Below are positions 35,413 to 46,042 of a stretch of DNA of 64,000 bases, piece after piece. Within the stretch, counting starts at the first letter, position 1, and each line of letters opens with the position of its first letter. Both the position numbers and the translations under genes were made by a program. Source of the stretch: an uncultured Cohaesibacter sp. (GTDB taxonomy: Bacteria > Pseudomonadota > Alphaproteobacteria > Rhizobiales > Cohaesibacteraceae); NCBI RefSeq assembly GCF_963664735.1, contig NZ_OY761553.1:1193303-1257302 (forward strand). The letters run 5' to 3'. The notes under the pieces are model-generated. The model was given only the letters and a program-made list of their open reading frames with translations, searched no databases and was not told where the DNA came from.

Positions 35413-36024
35413 CTAGGAAGGCGTATATTCATTCAGTCGTGCGACATAACGCGCCATCATATCGACTTCCAGATTGATCTTGTCGCCAACCTTTTTGTCT
35501 TTCCATGCCGTGTTTGCAAGCGTATGTGGGATGAGGAAAATCGTGAAGTCGTCGCCATCCACGTCATTGACCGTCAATGACGTACCGTCAAGGGAAACAG
35601 AGCCTTTCTGCGGAATGTAGCGGGCAAGCTGATCCGGGGCTCTGAGCTTGAAGAAGACACTATCGGGAAAGTCCTCTCTCTCAACGACTTCGGCAACACC
35701 ATCCACATGACCGAGAACAAGATGCCCACCCAGCTCATCCCCCATTTTCAGCGAGCGCTCGAGATTGATAGCAGACCCGACGGTCCAACCAGCAGCCGTG
35801 GTCAAATCGAGTGTTTCCTTGCCGGATTCGACTTCGAAATAATTGCGATTTTCGTCCAGCGCACCCGTAGCCACGACGGTATGACAAACCCCGTTGCAGG
35901 CAATGGACGCACCCAATGCGATTGTTTCAGGATCGAAATTGGTGGCAATTCTAATGCGTTGACCTGCAGGAATTGCTTCCTGTTTCAAGACCTCACCAAC
36001 ATCCGTGATAATTCCAGTAAACAT
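35413..36024 (-). CDS. ribE: Riboflavin synthase, alpha subunit
   Basis: Last enzyme of riboflavin synthesis: dismutates two lumazines into riboflavin and the pyrimidine precursor. The 203-residue protein begins MFTGIITDVGEV at 36024, with GGAGG upstream that lies inside the end of ribD. Two similar barrel halves are visible: GASIACNGVCHTVVATG in the first and KGSVSLDGTSLTVNDVDGDD in the second. The N-terminal MFTGII is the trimer signature. It overlaps the ribD stop region tightly. Confidence 0.97.
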   Translation of the reverse strand: MFTGIITDVGEVLKQEAIPAGQRIRIATNFDPETIALGASIACNGVCHTVVATGALDENRNYFEVESGKETLDLTTAAGWTVGSAINLERSLKMGDELGGHLVLGHVDGVAEVVEREDFPDSVFFKLRAPDQLARYIPQKGSVSLDGTSLTVNDVDGDDFTIFLIPHTLANTAWKDKKVGDKINLEVDMMARYVARLNEYTPS

Positions 36025-36028
36025 CGAA

Positions 36029-37180
36029 TTAGCCTCCATTGAGCTCATTTAAACTTTCAATTCGCACGTAATCGTACAATCTGTCATTCCCCATTCTGTG
36101 GGTATCTGTCAGCGCAAATCCGCGTTGCAGCAACTCGGCTTCAGGGTTTGCCTGCAAGGCAACAAGACCATTTTCCAAAACCGGTGAAGTACCTCGATAA
36201 AGGAAGAACTGGTCAATCAGTCCCTCAGAAAGCAAAGCCTCTGACAATGCAGCACCGCATTCGGCAAAGACCGTATTTATTCCGTTCTCAGCCAGTTCTG
36301 TGAGCATGGCCATCAGGTCGACATGTCCGTCTGCAGCATCAGTCACCCTGATAACGCGGCACCCCATATTGTCCAAAGCAAGCGCTTTTTCATCAGCCAT
36401 ATTAGGGCCAGTAACGATCCATACCGGCCTTTGCCGCGCATTTTGGATTAGTTTGGCCTCGAGCGGAACCCGTCCCCGACCATCGAGGATAATCGGTAGC
36501 GGCGATTTGTCTTCCAATCCGGGCAACCGCACCGACAAGGTCGGGTCATCGATGATGACAGTATCTGAGCCAACCAGAATAGCGTCTGCCATGGAGCGCA
36601 AAGCAAAAGTTCTGCTCTTGGCCTCAAGCCCTGTTATGGGAAAATTGCCTTTGTCCCGCTGGCCGATCGTGCCGTTTGGAGAAAAAGCCATCTTTGCCTG
36701 TAGCCATGGACGCTTTCGAACTGTTCGCGAAAGAAAACCAGACAAATCCCGCTTTGCTCTTTGCTCAAAGAGCCCTGTCTCCACCTTGATACCTGCGGCA
36801 CGAAGCATTTCGAACCCGCGTCCGGCCACCCGAGGGTCCGGATCTGCGCAAGCACAAACAACGCGGGAGACTCCGGCTTCGATCAACGCTTCTGCGCAAG
36901 GGGAAGATTTGCCATAATGCGAGCACGGCTCGAGGGTCACATATGCGGTCGCGCCGGTCGACAGCTCGCCCGCTTGCTTGAGGGCGACACGTTCGGCATG
37001 GGGGCGGCCTCCGGACTGTGTCCTGCCACGACCGACAACCTTTGTAATCTTGCCGACTTCCCGCACGATCACACAACCGACAGACGGATTTTCTGCAGTT
37101 GTCCCCGCGCCCCTGCGCCCCAGACGCAAGGCGAGATCCATCAGTTGTTGATCTGTTGGGCTTTGAGAAAAATCCGTCAT
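36029..37180 (-). CDS. ribD: Bifunctional riboflavin deaminase/reductase RibD
   Basis: Carries out the second and third steps of the pyrimidine branch of riboflavin synthesis. Residues 1-150 are a zinc deaminase with GRPHAERVALKQAG and LEPCSHYGKSSPCAEALIEA (His, Cys, Cys ligands). Residues 155-375 are the NADPH-dependent reductase (RPWLQAKMAFSPNGTI, DAILVGSDTVIIDDPTLSV). Full length at 383 residues. It follows nrdR by 91 bases, and ribE starts five bases after its stop. Confidence 0.97.
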   Translation of the reverse strand: MTDFSQSPTDQQLMDLALRLGRRGAGTTAENPSVGCVIVREVGKITKVVGRGRTQSGGRPHAERVALKQAGELSTGATAYVTLEPCSHYGKSSPCAEALIEAGVSRVVCACADPDPRVAGRGFEMLRAAGIKVETGLFEQRAKRDLSGFLSRTVRKRPWLQAKMAFSPNGTIGQRDKGNFPITGLEAKSRTFALRSMADAILVGSDTVIIDDPTLSVRLPGLEDKSPLPIILDGRGRVPLEAKLIQNARQRPVWIVTGPNMADEKALALDNMGCRVIRVTDAADGHVDLMAMLTELAENGINTVFAECGAALSEALLSEGLIDQFFLYRGTSPVLENGLVALQANPEAELLQRGFALTDTHRMGNDRLYDYVRIESLNELNGG

Positions 37181-37271
37181 GCAAATCCAAATCGCCCCAG
37201 TCGATTAGCCTCATTATGCTGTATGCTGTAGCGATCACCAAAGCTTATTCGCGCACTTTACGCTTTGAAGA

Positions 37272-37748
37272 CTAGTCGTCTTCCATATCGTCAACACGCT
37301 CGGATGAAAGCTGGGTAAGCATATCAGTAAAATCTTTGGCTTCACGAAAATTCTTGTAGACGGATGCAAAACGGATATAGGCAATCTCATCCAGTCCCTT
37401 GAGGCCATCCATTACCAGATTACCGATATGTTCTGCGGGCACTTCAGAGTCGCCAGCGCTTTCCAGCTGGCGGACAATACCGGAAACCATCCGCTCGACC
37501 ATATCTTCTTCGACGGGGCGTTTGCGCAAGGATACCTGAACCGAGCGCATGAGTTTGTCACGATCAAAGGGAACTTTACGCCCTGTTCTTTTGACAACGG
37601 TCAGCTCACGAAGCTGAATGCGCTCGAATGTCGTGAAACGGCCGCCACAGCCGCCGCAAACACGACGACGCCTGATCGCCGTATTGTCTTCCGTGGGACG
37701 AGAATCCTTGACCTGGGTGTCATCATAACCGCAATAGGGACATTTCAT
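37272..37748 (-). CDS. nrdR: Transcriptional repressor NrdR
   Basis: ATP/dATP-sensing repressor of ribonucleotide reductase genes. The 158-residue protein has the N-terminal zinc ribbon, [17 protein letters not shown] and [12 protein letters not shown], with two CxxC pairs, then the ATP-cone ([20 protein letters not shown] to about residue 140). The acidic C-terminal tail is normal for alphaproteobacteria. It lies between glyA and ribD, the conserved order. Confidence 0.98.
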   Translation of the reverse strand: MKCPYCGYDDTQVKDSRPTEDNTAIRRRRVCGGCGGRFTTFERIQLRELTVVKRTGRKVPFDRDKLMRSVQVSLRKRPVEEDMVERMVSGIVRQLESAGDSEVPAEHIGNLVMDGLKGLDEIAYIRFASVYKNFREAKDFTDMLTQLSSERVDDMEDD

Positions 37749-37823
37749 ATCTCGACCTCACTTGTTAAAGCACAGGGATCATGCAGGGCAGCCGATCCAA
37801 TCCCGAACAGCCCTGCCAATTGA

Positions 37824-39137
37824 TCAAAGGTCAGGGTAGATCGGGAAATGATCGGTGAGTGCAATCACCTTTTCCTTCACTGCCGATTCTACGGCACTAT
37901 TGCCTTCTTCCCCATTTGCGACCAGACCGTCAAGCACTTCGATAATCAATTTACCGATTAACTTGAACTCTTCGGTGCCGAAACCGCGAGACGTACCAGC
38001 CGGTGTGCCGAGGCGGATACCGGACGTGATGGTCGGTTTTTCTGGGTCGAAAGGAACTCCATTCTTGTTACAGGTGATGTAAGCGCGACCGAGAGCGGCT
38101 TCAACCACTTTACCTGTCAAACCTTTAGGACGCAGGTCAACGAGCAACAAGTGATTGTCTGTTCCACCGGCTGCCAGCTCCACGCCGCCAGCATAAAGCG
38201 TTTCGGCCAATGCTTGCGCATTGTCTTTAACACCCTTGGCATAAACCTTGAAATCGTCGGTCAGTGCTTCACCAAAAGCAACAGCCTTGGCAGCGATGAC
38301 ATGCATCAGAGGGCCACCCTGAAGACCCGGGAACACAGCCGAATTGACTTTCTTGGCGATGTCGGCGTCGTTGGTCAGAATGAGACCACCGCGAGGCCCA
38401 CGAAGGGTCTTATGGGTTGTGGAGGTCACGATATCTGCATGCGGGAACGGGCTCTCATGCAGGCCAGCAGCGACCAGACCGGCAAAGTGCGCCATATCAA
38501 CCATCAGGAAAGCACCGACGGAATCAGCGATTTCGCGGAATTTCTTGAAATCGAATTCGCGGCTATAAGCTGAACCACCTGCGATGATCAGTTTTGGTTG
38601 ATGTTCTTTTGCCAGTTCTTCAATCTGGTCAAAATCGATGCGGCCATCCTGCTTGCGCACGCCATACTGAATGGAGTTGAACCACTTACCAGACTGGTTC
38701 GGCTTGGCGCCATGGGTCAAGTGACCACCGGCATCAAGGCTCATGCCCAAAATGGTGTCGCCCGGCTTGATCAGCGCCATGAATGCGGCCTGGTTTGCCT
38801 GAGAACCGGAGTTCGGCTGAACGTTGGCGAACTGGCAACCAAACAGCTTGGTTACGCGTTCGATTGCGAGATCTTCGACCACGTCAACATGCTGGCAACC
38901 GCCATAGTAACGACGACCCGAATAACCTTCTGCATATTTGTTGGTCATAACAGAGCCCTGCGCCTGCAGGACTGCTTTGGACACGATATTCTCAGAAGCA
39001 ATCAGTTCGATCTCGTGCTTTTGACGACCAAGTTCACTGCTAATAGCAGCGGCAACGGCCGGATCAGAAGCTTCGAGCTCGCGGGTGAAGAATTCCGGGA
39101 AAATCGCTCCCGAATTGGCACCTTCGTTTGCTGACAT
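37824..39137 (-). CDS. glyA: Serine hydroxymethyltransferase
   Basis: PLP enzyme that converts serine and tetrahydrofolate to glycine and methylene-THF. The 437-residue form starts at ATG 39137, with AAGGGG upstream; an open extension of 26 codons is not conserved. Marks are [33 protein letters not shown], the PLP-lysine segment [12 protein letters not shown], and [11 protein letters not shown]. It opens the glyA-nrdR-rib block. Confidence 0.98.
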   Translation of the reverse strand: MSANEGANSGAIFPEFFTRELEASDPAVAAAISSELGRQKHEIELIASENIVSKAVLQAQGSVMTNKYAEGYSGRRYYGGCQHVDVVEDLAIERVTKLFGCQFANVQPNSGSQANQAAFMALIKPGDTILGMSLDAGGHLTHGAKPNQSGKWFNSIQYGVRKQDGRIDFDQIEELAKEHQPKLIIAGGSAYSREFDFKKFREIADSVGAFLMVDMAHFAGLVAAGLHESPFPHADIVTSTTHKTLRGPRGGLILTNDADIAKKVNSAVFPGLQGGPLMHVIAAKAVAFGEALTDDFKVYAKGVKDNAQALAETLYAGGVELAAGGTDNHLLLVDLRPKGLTGKVVEAALGRAYITCNKNGVPFDPEKPTITSGIRLGTPAGTSRGFGTEEFKLIGKLIIEVLDGLVANGEEGNSAVESAVKEKVIALTDHFPIYPDL

Positions 39138-39407
39138 GGAACAATACCCCTTCGCGTTTGTTGGGCGGTCATAAATCAGAACTAGAGGCAATTGGCTATC
39201 ACAAATGCCTATCAAAGTCTGCTTTTAATATTTGACTGATCACCACAACGTTGTGCGCATTTCGGCAACATCATGTACACGAAATTGCGACACGTACCTT
39301 TGTGTGCCGTGGATTTAGCACACTCGGAGGGCAAACCCAAGCTGATTTCTCGCTCTTACATGTAGAACTGGAAAGGTATTAGCTATTCCTTTGAGGGTGT
39401 TAGCCCC
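39138..39407. other. 270-bp glyA leader with several inverted repeats
   Basis: No gene is visible. GTGTGC/GCACAC (39301-39322) is a perfect short hairpin, and GCATTTCG (39257-39264) pairs with CGAAATTGC (39280-39288) with one bulge. I found no glycine-riboswitch core. The region must hold the glyA promoter and may hold a structured leader. Confidence 0.35.
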
Positions 39408-39602
39408 TTAACCACCGTTCAATTGTTCAAGGCGCCGCTTGAGCTTGCGCACTGCAAGATTTTGCAAGTCCTGCCGAGAAACACTGGCTGGCCCAAACAC
39501 ACTGACTTCCACCCCCGTTGTTGCATCAACGGCAACCGCCTTAACCTGTTGGCCTATTGCAGTAAATTCTATATAGATCTCACCCGGTTTTGGCTCGTTC
39601 AT
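39408..39602 (-). CDS. DUF6898 small protein
   Basis: A 64-residue protein of the alphaproteobacterial DUF6898 family, function unknown. The signature is GEIYIEFTAIGQQVKAVAVD followed by ATTGVEVSVFGPA, a small beta-rich fold, and a basic helical end (NLAVRKLKRRLEQL). It starts six bases after the L,D-transpeptidase stop and is probably co-transcribed with it. Homologues are often found near glyA or cell-envelope genes. Confidence 0.8.
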   Translation of the reverse strand: MNEPKPGEIYIEFTAIGQQVKAVAVDATTGVEVSVFGPASVSRQDLQNLAVRKLKRRLEQLNGG

Positions 39603-39608
39603 GAGTGT

Positions 39609-40928
39609 TCAGCCCTCGACCGGCGTATTGACCGGGCTTAGAGCAGAAAGCCCGTCGCGGTCGTAAATATCTTCGCGGAAGTGGATCATGCCTTCGTTTG
39701 TCGCCCAAGCGGTAATATAGGTCATATAGATGGGCACCTTGCCCTTAACCGTAACATCAACGCGCTCACCGGAACGAATAACCTCGTCGATAGCGAAACG
39801 GTCCCAGCCCGGCGTATTTTCCAGAACCCAAACAACAAATTCGCGTACATTCTGCACTCGGACACAGCCCGATGAGTGGAAGCGATAACTGCTGCCAAAC
39901 AGGGTTTTAGACGGCGTATCATGCAGATAAACCGAATATTTGTTATGGAAATTGATCTTGATGGAGCCCATGGAGTTCTTTGCTCCCGGCTCTTGGCGGA
40001 ACTGGTAATTCAGAGCTTCGTCGGTCGTCCAGTCAACCTGTGATGCATCAAGCTCAATGTTGTTTTTCAGATCCCGAATGTGAATCTTGTTGTCCCTGAG
40101 GTAGTTCGGATCTTTCTGCATTTTCGGAATAAGATCCTTTCGGATAATACTCTCAGGAACATGCCAATACGGGTTGAAGTTGATCTCCCGGATATTGCTT
40201 TCCAGAACCGGTGTCTGCCGGTCAATTTTACCAACCACGGCAGTGTGGCGCGAATGGACAACGCCATCCTCGACAGTTTCAATTTCTGCGGCCGGGATGT
40301 TCACCATGACATAACGCTTGCCAAGAAAACCAGACAAGGAGCGCACGCGGACGAGGTTTGTTTCGAGCTGACGCAACCGCACTTCTACAGGCACATTCAT
40401 GGCAGCAAAGGTATCTTTTCCAACAACACCATCGGGATGAATACCGTGGCGGGACTGGAAACGCCGAACAGCAGCATCGACATAGGAGTCAAAAACGTCA
40501 CTCACGCCAACATTCTGAGTCAAGTCACCAGACATCATGAGGCGATTGCGAAGCACTTGGACCTCAGGAGCCTTGTGCCCGAGACTTAAGGTTTTCTCGT
40601 CCGGTACGATCGGCCACCCCCCACGCTGAACAATACCATAGTAAAGCTGCATGGCATTTTCGATGTTGGTGGCTGTGGTAGGCGAAAGGGTTGGCTCAGC
40701 TGTGCGAACGGCAGCAACGGTCTGGCCCGGCGTGTCGAAACGATCCCCCCATTCGACTGGGCTCTGGTTGAGAATTTCATCCAAAGGATTGGCTTCTTGT
40801 GCAAAAACAGGCGTCGACACAGTTGCAACCAGGGTTGCAGCCAATTGTGTTCCAGCTTTCAAAAAACCACGGCGATCAATTTTAAACTGATTAACAGTTT
40901 TGAAGGTTTCTGTATTTGAATTTTTCAT
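39609..40928 (-). CDS. L,D-transpeptidase (YkuD) with Tat-type signal
   Basis: Periplasmic peptidoglycan cross-linking enzyme that forms 3-3 links. The 439-residue form starts at ATG 40928, with AAGAGA upstream. The N-terminus carries a twin-arginine signal, DRRGFLKAGTQLAATLVATV. Residues 100-150 resemble the scaffold domain of YcbB-type enzymes, 155-195 a peptidoglycan-binding domain (YVDAAVRRFQSRHGIHPDGV), and 230-390 the YkuD domain with HDTPSKTLF and catalytic Cys in SSGCVRVQN. A long gap and then an LdtR-type regulator gene lie upstream, matching the ldtP-ldtR pair known from Liberibacter. Confidence 0.94.
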   Translation of the reverse strand: MKNSNTETFKTVNQFKIDRRGFLKAGTQLAATLVATVSTPVFAQEANPLDEILNQSPVEWGDRFDTPGQTVAAVRTAEPTLSPTTATNIENAMQLYYGIVQRGGWPIVPDEKTLSLGHKAPEVQVLRNRLMMSGDLTQNVGVSDVFDSYVDAAVRRFQSRHGIHPDGVVGKDTFAAMNVPVEVRLRQLETNLVRVRSLSGFLGKRYVMVNIPAAEIETVEDGVVHSRHTAVVGKIDRQTPVLESNIREINFNPYWHVPESIIRKDLIPKMQKDPNYLRDNKIHIRDLKNNIELDASQVDWTTDEALNYQFRQEPGAKNSMGSIKINFHNKYSVYLHDTPSKTLFGSSYRFHSSGCVRVQNVREFVVWVLENTPGWDRFAIDEVIRSGERVDVTVKGKVPIYMTYITAWATNEGMIHFREDIYDRDGLSALSPVNTPVEG

Positions 40929-41423
40929 AATCTCTTTTGCCGCCAATTTTTCTTTGCCAGACACAATTTATCAGGCCCGATTTGAAATCCAACTATTGGT
41001 GATGCCCAAGATATCAGGCTACTAATTCGATTTTCTATAGGAATCAGTTTAATGGCCTGCAGCTCATGTTTGAAGAGCTAAAAGTGCTTCACAAGATATT
41101 TATTACCGAATTCCTACCCGCTCGGGACAAACTGTTAACGAGCAATTGGCAGCAGATTGTGGCAAATTCAGGATAGATTGAAGAAATCCAATCACGTTTC
41201 GTTTAGTTGGCAAACTTGAGCGTGAAGTAAAACAAAAAGCCCCGCAAGGGTAATCCTTGCGAGGGAAACTATATGGGTCAGAAATTGAACATCGAATAAG
41301 CGGCACTTATTGTCGCATAGAACCGCTCGCAACCATTGTTTCCGAGAAGCCAGTGCTCACTAGACACACCGGTTTGCCGTCTTTCAATCAGCTCTACTTG
41401 GGCTTGTTATCAGGCAAATCGAA
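40929..41423. other. 495-bp gap between ldtR and the L,D-transpeptidase
   Basis: No gene is visible. The part nearest ldtR holds a strong leftward terminator (41229-41265), so the transpeptidase needs its own promoter in the AT-rich part at 40930-41200. LdtR is known in Liberibacter to bind upstream of ldtP, so an LdtR site is expected here; I could not define one by eye. Confidence 0.45.
41229..41265 (-). terminator. Intrinsic terminator downstream of ldtR
   Basis: Read leftward, CCTCGCAAGG and CCTTGCGGGG pair over ten bases (one G-U) with an ATTAC loop, followed by CTTTTTGTTTT. Confidence 0.88.
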
Positions 41424-41936
41424 TTACAAGCGATAGAGGATCTGATCAGTCCAGAAGCGTTCGAGGCGCTGTAGGGATTTGTTCAGGATCTCGAAATCTT
41501 CAGACGAGATACCGCCAACTTGTTCAATTGTTGCAATGTGACGCTCGTAAAGCTCGCTTACGATTTGCTGCACCTCAAGACCTTTTTCGGAAAGAGAAAT
41601 GCGAACCGATCGGCGGTCTACACGCGAACGCTCATGATTGACATAGCCCATATCAACCAGCTTTTTGAGGTTGTATGAGACGTTTGAGCCCTGATAATAC
41701 CCACGAGATCGCAGCTCACCTGCGGTGACTTCGGAATCGCCGATATTGTACAAAAGCAAAGCTTGCACACTGTTGACATCTGTTCTTCCGCGGCGTTCAA
41801 ATTCGTCCTTGATGACATCAAGGAGCCTGCGGTGCAGACGTTCCACGAGTCTGAGTGCGTCCATGTAGAGAGGTTTAAGCTCTACGTCGCCCTCAGCTTC
41901 ACCTAGTGTGTCCACTGCGCGTTGTGACGTATTCAT
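41424..41936 (-). CDS. ldtR: MarR-family regulator, LdtR type
   Basis: A 170-residue MarR-family winged-helix regulator. Residues 20-50 form the dimer helix (LKPLYMDALRLVERLHRRLL). The DNA-binding part has VTAGELRSRGYYQGSNVSYN as recognition helix, then the wing SRVDRRSVRISLSEKG. This GYYQGSNVSYNLKKLV pattern is typical of the LdtR group, which in Liberibacter and Sinorhizobium controls an L,D-transpeptidase and stress tolerance. The neighbouring transpeptidase gene supports the assignment. Start 41936 has GAGG at about ten bases; a longer open frame upstream is not conserved. Confidence 0.88.
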   Translation of the reverse strand: MNTSQRAVDTLGEAEGDVELKPLYMDALRLVERLHRRLLDVIKDEFERRGRTDVNSVQALLLYNIGDSEVTAGELRSRGYYQGSNVSYNLKKLVDMGYVNHERSRVDRRSVRISLSEKGLEVQQIVSELYERHIATIEQVGGISSEDFEILNKSLQRLERFWTDQILYRL

Positions 41937-42272
41937 TTGTTTGAGCCTCGTTTTGTTTTTGACTTTGAGCGACGGTTTTCCCGCCTTTAAAAACAACTTA
42001 GCTCTCGCAAAATAAAATCTGCTTAAACAACACCCTTAACAAAACGCTAATAGCACCAATTGTACGAAAATTGCCATTAGTTTTGCTGAGATGGTAAACA
42101 TTATGTTATTGCATTCGGCAGTATTTTCCCCAATTCTTGGAAATACATTCAATAAATGCGTTTCTCACGGGAAAAAGGTCGCGAATACTACTAATTTTGC
42201 CAAGGATGACCAGCTTATAGCTAACAATATCTTTCTAAATTGTCACACACAATATTAACAAGCATATGTGCG
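41937..42272. other. 336-bp AT-rich gap upstream of ldtR
   Basis: No gene is visible. It must contain the ldtR promoter. TTAA-N7-CTAA at about 42038-42052 is one base from a CtrA full site, which may be chance in AT-rich DNA. Confidence 0.35.
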
Positions 42273-42695
42273 TCAGACTTCCTTTTGCTTCGATGATCGG
42301 TATGCAAGCCAGCCTGAACAACCAGCAAGTCCAAGAAGCCCAACAAGGTGCAAAACGGTAATCAAGACGACGAAGGGAATGAAGTCATCGATAAAAGAGA
42401 TCGCCAGGGCCTGCAAAACCGCACTAATGACCCACATGACCACCCCCCAGAAAGAAGGTTGCCACACACCAACAGAAGCAATGAGAAAAGAACAGGCAAG
42501 AACGACCCTGGCCGCAGGCGCCAGCCAAGTGCCGCGTTCCAAACCGCTCGCACCGAAGACACCCAGAATGTCGACCCAATATATGAGCCCGCTCAGCATG
42601 AGAAATATGCTTCCGACTCGGGCCAGAAGGATCAGCCAGAAAGGCAAATTCTCTCCCCAGTATTTGGGCGTGGTATCGGTCAGTCTCAGTGTCAT
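42273..42695 (-). CDS. DUF6163 membrane protein
   Basis: A 140-residue inner-membrane protein of the DUF6163 family, found in Hyphomicrobiales, function unknown. Four membrane segments are visible (about residues 18-40, 55-75, 80-100, 105-125). The DIL-GVFGASGLERGTWLAP loop is the most distinctive part. The start at 42695 gives MTLRLTDTTPKYWGENLPF; a TTG at 42731 would add 12 residues. Neither has a strong ribosome site. It follows the 3-hydroxyisobutyryl-CoA hydrolase gene on the same strand. Confidence 0.75.
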   Translation of the reverse strand: MTLRLTDTTPKYWGENLPFWLILLARVGSIFLMLSGLIYWVDILGVFGASGLERGTWLAPAARVVLACSFLIASVGVWQPSFWGVVMWVISAVLQALAISFIDDFIPFVVLITVLHLVGLLGLAGCSGWLAYRSSKQKEV

Positions 42696-42763
42696 TGCAT
42701 TTACAATTCCATCAGCACACAAGCGAAACAAGCAATCGAGTCGCGTTTCCTATATCTATCCTT

Positions 42764-43795
42764 TTATGGTCGTTCAAACAATTCGCGTTCTGAAGCAAGT
42801 GGCATAAAGTGCGACAGCACCTTTTCCTCCGAAACGGCCTCAAAAGAGGCAGGTTGCCAGTTTGGAGCATTGTCCTTGTCGACGAGTGTCGAGCGTACCC
42901 CCTCATAAAAGTCGCTCTCAAGCAGAATACGCTCAAGAATGCGGTATTCCATCTGCATACAGTCATCAAACGCCATGGCGGCGCCACGCTTCATCTGTTC
43001 AAAGGCGATGTGAACAGATGTCGGCGAGCGGCTGAGAAGCAATTCAAGTGTTTGATCAGCAAATGGATGAGGGTTGCGTTTGAGGTTGGCGATCACTTCA
43101 ACAACCGAAGTGGCCGAGAAGCACTCATCGATGACATCCAGCATCTCGCCATCAAGCCCCTGCCCTGAAATTTCGCGATTATACTTGCTCAAGACCTCCT
43201 CAACACTTTGCCCACCGGAAATCTCATTGACGATTTGCTCAAAACAATCCGGATTTATGGTGTGGGTGATGAGGCCAAAGTTTTTGCAATCGGCCTGCCC
43301 GAGCCTTGCACCGGTCATGCCACAATAAATGCCAAGCTTGCGCGGCATTCTTGGCAGAATATAGCTACCACCAACGTCAGGGAAAAATCCGATACCTGTT
43401 TCCGGCATGGCAAATGTGGTTTTGCTGCCAGCAGCGATATAGCGCCCATGGAAAGAAAGACCGACTCCTCCTCCCATCACGATACCATCGACCAGCGACA
43501 GATAAGGCTTTGGATAATTGAATATGGTACAGTTCATCCGGTATTCTTTACGAAAGAATTCCAGCGGCGGGTTCTCTCTATTCTCATATACGAAACGAAT
43601 GTCGGCTCCTGCTGAAAAGGCACGATCACTTGCCGAAGTCAGGATGACCGCCTCGACCTGATCATCGGTTTCCCATTCTTCAAGCTTTGCAGACAATTGC
43701 CGGATCATATCCAGGGTCAGCGCGTTAAGCGGCTTGACTCTGTTGAGGGTTACAAGTCCTACGCATCCACGAATCTCGAATAGTATGTCGCTCAC
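42764..43795 (-). CDS. 3-hydroxyisobutyryl-CoA hydrolase
   Basis: Crotonase-superfamily enzyme of valine breakdown that releases 3-hydroxyisobutyrate from its CoA ester. The 343-residue length and an insert after the core distinguish it from plain enoyl-CoA hydratases. Marks are LNRVKPLNALTLDMI, FSAGADIRFVYE, DGIVMGGGVGLSFHGRY and FAMPETGIGFFPDVGGSY, the last with the catalytic Glu and Asp of the hydrolase. I use GTG 43795, which has AAGGA about ten bases upstream; an ATG at 43855 would add 20 unconserved residues. Confidence 0.93.
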   Translation of the reverse strand: MSDILFEIRGCVGLVTLNRVKPLNALTLDMIRQLSAKLEEWETDDQVEAVILTSASDRAFSAGADIRFVYENRENPPLEFFRKEYRMNCTIFNYPKPYLSLVDGIVMGGGVGLSFHGRYIAAGSKTTFAMPETGIGFFPDVGGSYILPRMPRKLGIYCGMTGARLGQADCKNFGLITHTINPDCFEQIVNEISGGQSVEEVLSKYNREISGQGLDGEMLDVIDECFSATSVVEVIANLKRNPHPFADQTLELLLSRSPTSVHIAFEQMKRGAAMAFDDCMQMEYRILERILLESDFYEGVRSTLVDKDNAPNWQPASFEAVSEEKVLSHFMPLASERELFERP

Positions 43796-45153
<1,358 letters not shown>

Positions 45154-45189
45154 CGCAAGACTTCAGCCCAACAGCCAGATAACGAGAAC

Positions 45190-45219
45190 GCCCCCGGATC
45201 CGATCATCCGGGGTTTTCT
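45190..45219 (+). terminator. Intrinsic terminator of hemB
   Basis: CCCCGGAT and ATCCGGGG form a perfect eight-base stem, followed by TTTTCTT. It overlaps the last codons of the convergent GNAT gene. Confidence 0.85.
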
Positions 45220-45758
45220 TCCAGAATCTTGTACATGAAAGTGGTCGAATCCAATCGATCACAGTCGGCCGCGCGTGCGAAGTTGGGGATGCGTCCCGCT
45301 ATCTTGTAGTCCAGCAGGATATAAAGCGGCTCGGCCTGATCGCCAGACCGGGTATCAAGCGTAATCAGACTTTTGCCCTTTCTGCGGGCTTCCTTTTCCA
45401 ACAATTCCATGAGCGTGGTCGCTATACCGCGTTTGCGATAATCGGGATGGACCAACAGCTTGGCCACTTCACACCGGTGGGCCTGATTTGGCGGCAGATC
45501 TGTTTGTAATTGGACTGTGCCGACGATCTGATTGTCAGCTTTGGCAACAAACAGCGTAGTAACACCCGCCTCGACCTTCGGGAAAACTTCGCATTGCCAG
45601 AATGTCTTGGCTTCGTCCTCACCAAACGGCTGTATAAAACTGACACTGGCTCCGTTCGCGACACAGGCTGTCAAAATACAACCCAGATCTGTCAAGGTAT
45701 CTGCCAGTTCATGGGTTTCAAGAATCTCATATATGATTTCGGACAACGTATACCCCAA
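45204..45758 (-). CDS. GNAT-family N-acetyltransferase
   Basis: A 184-residue acetyltransferase of the GNAT fold. The acetyl-CoA signature is VAKLLVHPDYRKRGIATTLM (residues about 110-130), with the RxxGIA pyrophosphate loop. A strand with LFVAKADNQIVGTVQLQTD precedes it, and LDTRSGDQAEPLYILLDYKI follows, as in acetyltransferases acting on small molecules. The substrate cannot be told. The gene is convergent with hemB and shares its terminator. Confidence 0.88.
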   Translation of the reverse strand: MGYTLSEIIYEILETHELADTLTDLGCILTACVANGASVSFIQPFGEDEAKTFWQCEVFPKVEAGVTTLFVAKADNQIVGTVQLQTDLPPNQAHRCEVAKLLVHPDYRKRGIATTLMELLEKEARRKGKSLITLDTRSGDQAEPLYILLDYKIAGRIPNFARAADCDRLDSTTFMYKILEENPG

Positions 45759-46042
45759 TTCAACTTCAAACGCTGTCTTCGCCGATAGCGAACCCTGTGA
45801 TTTGATCGGCTTTAAATCACATCAAGCGCAAAACAGTTTTCGCGAAAGTATCTCAGAGAGATTGAAAACAACAGCTTTTCTCGTCGTCTTCAACCACAAA
45901 AGCCCTTATTTCCATATTCCCGGCCCAACCGAGCTGATATCACCCCTACAGTTTCCTTGCACAGCTTGCCAAATTCATTTGAAAGCGCCCTAACGTTGAG
46001 GCATTGTCATAAAAAACAAGTCCCCTAAAGCGAGTTATCACT

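Noticed and set aside
37749-37823. Possible FMN riboswitch controlling the rib genes
   Set aside because: The gaps before nrdR, ribD and ribH lack the conserved RFN core. The short gaps also leave no room except before ribH.
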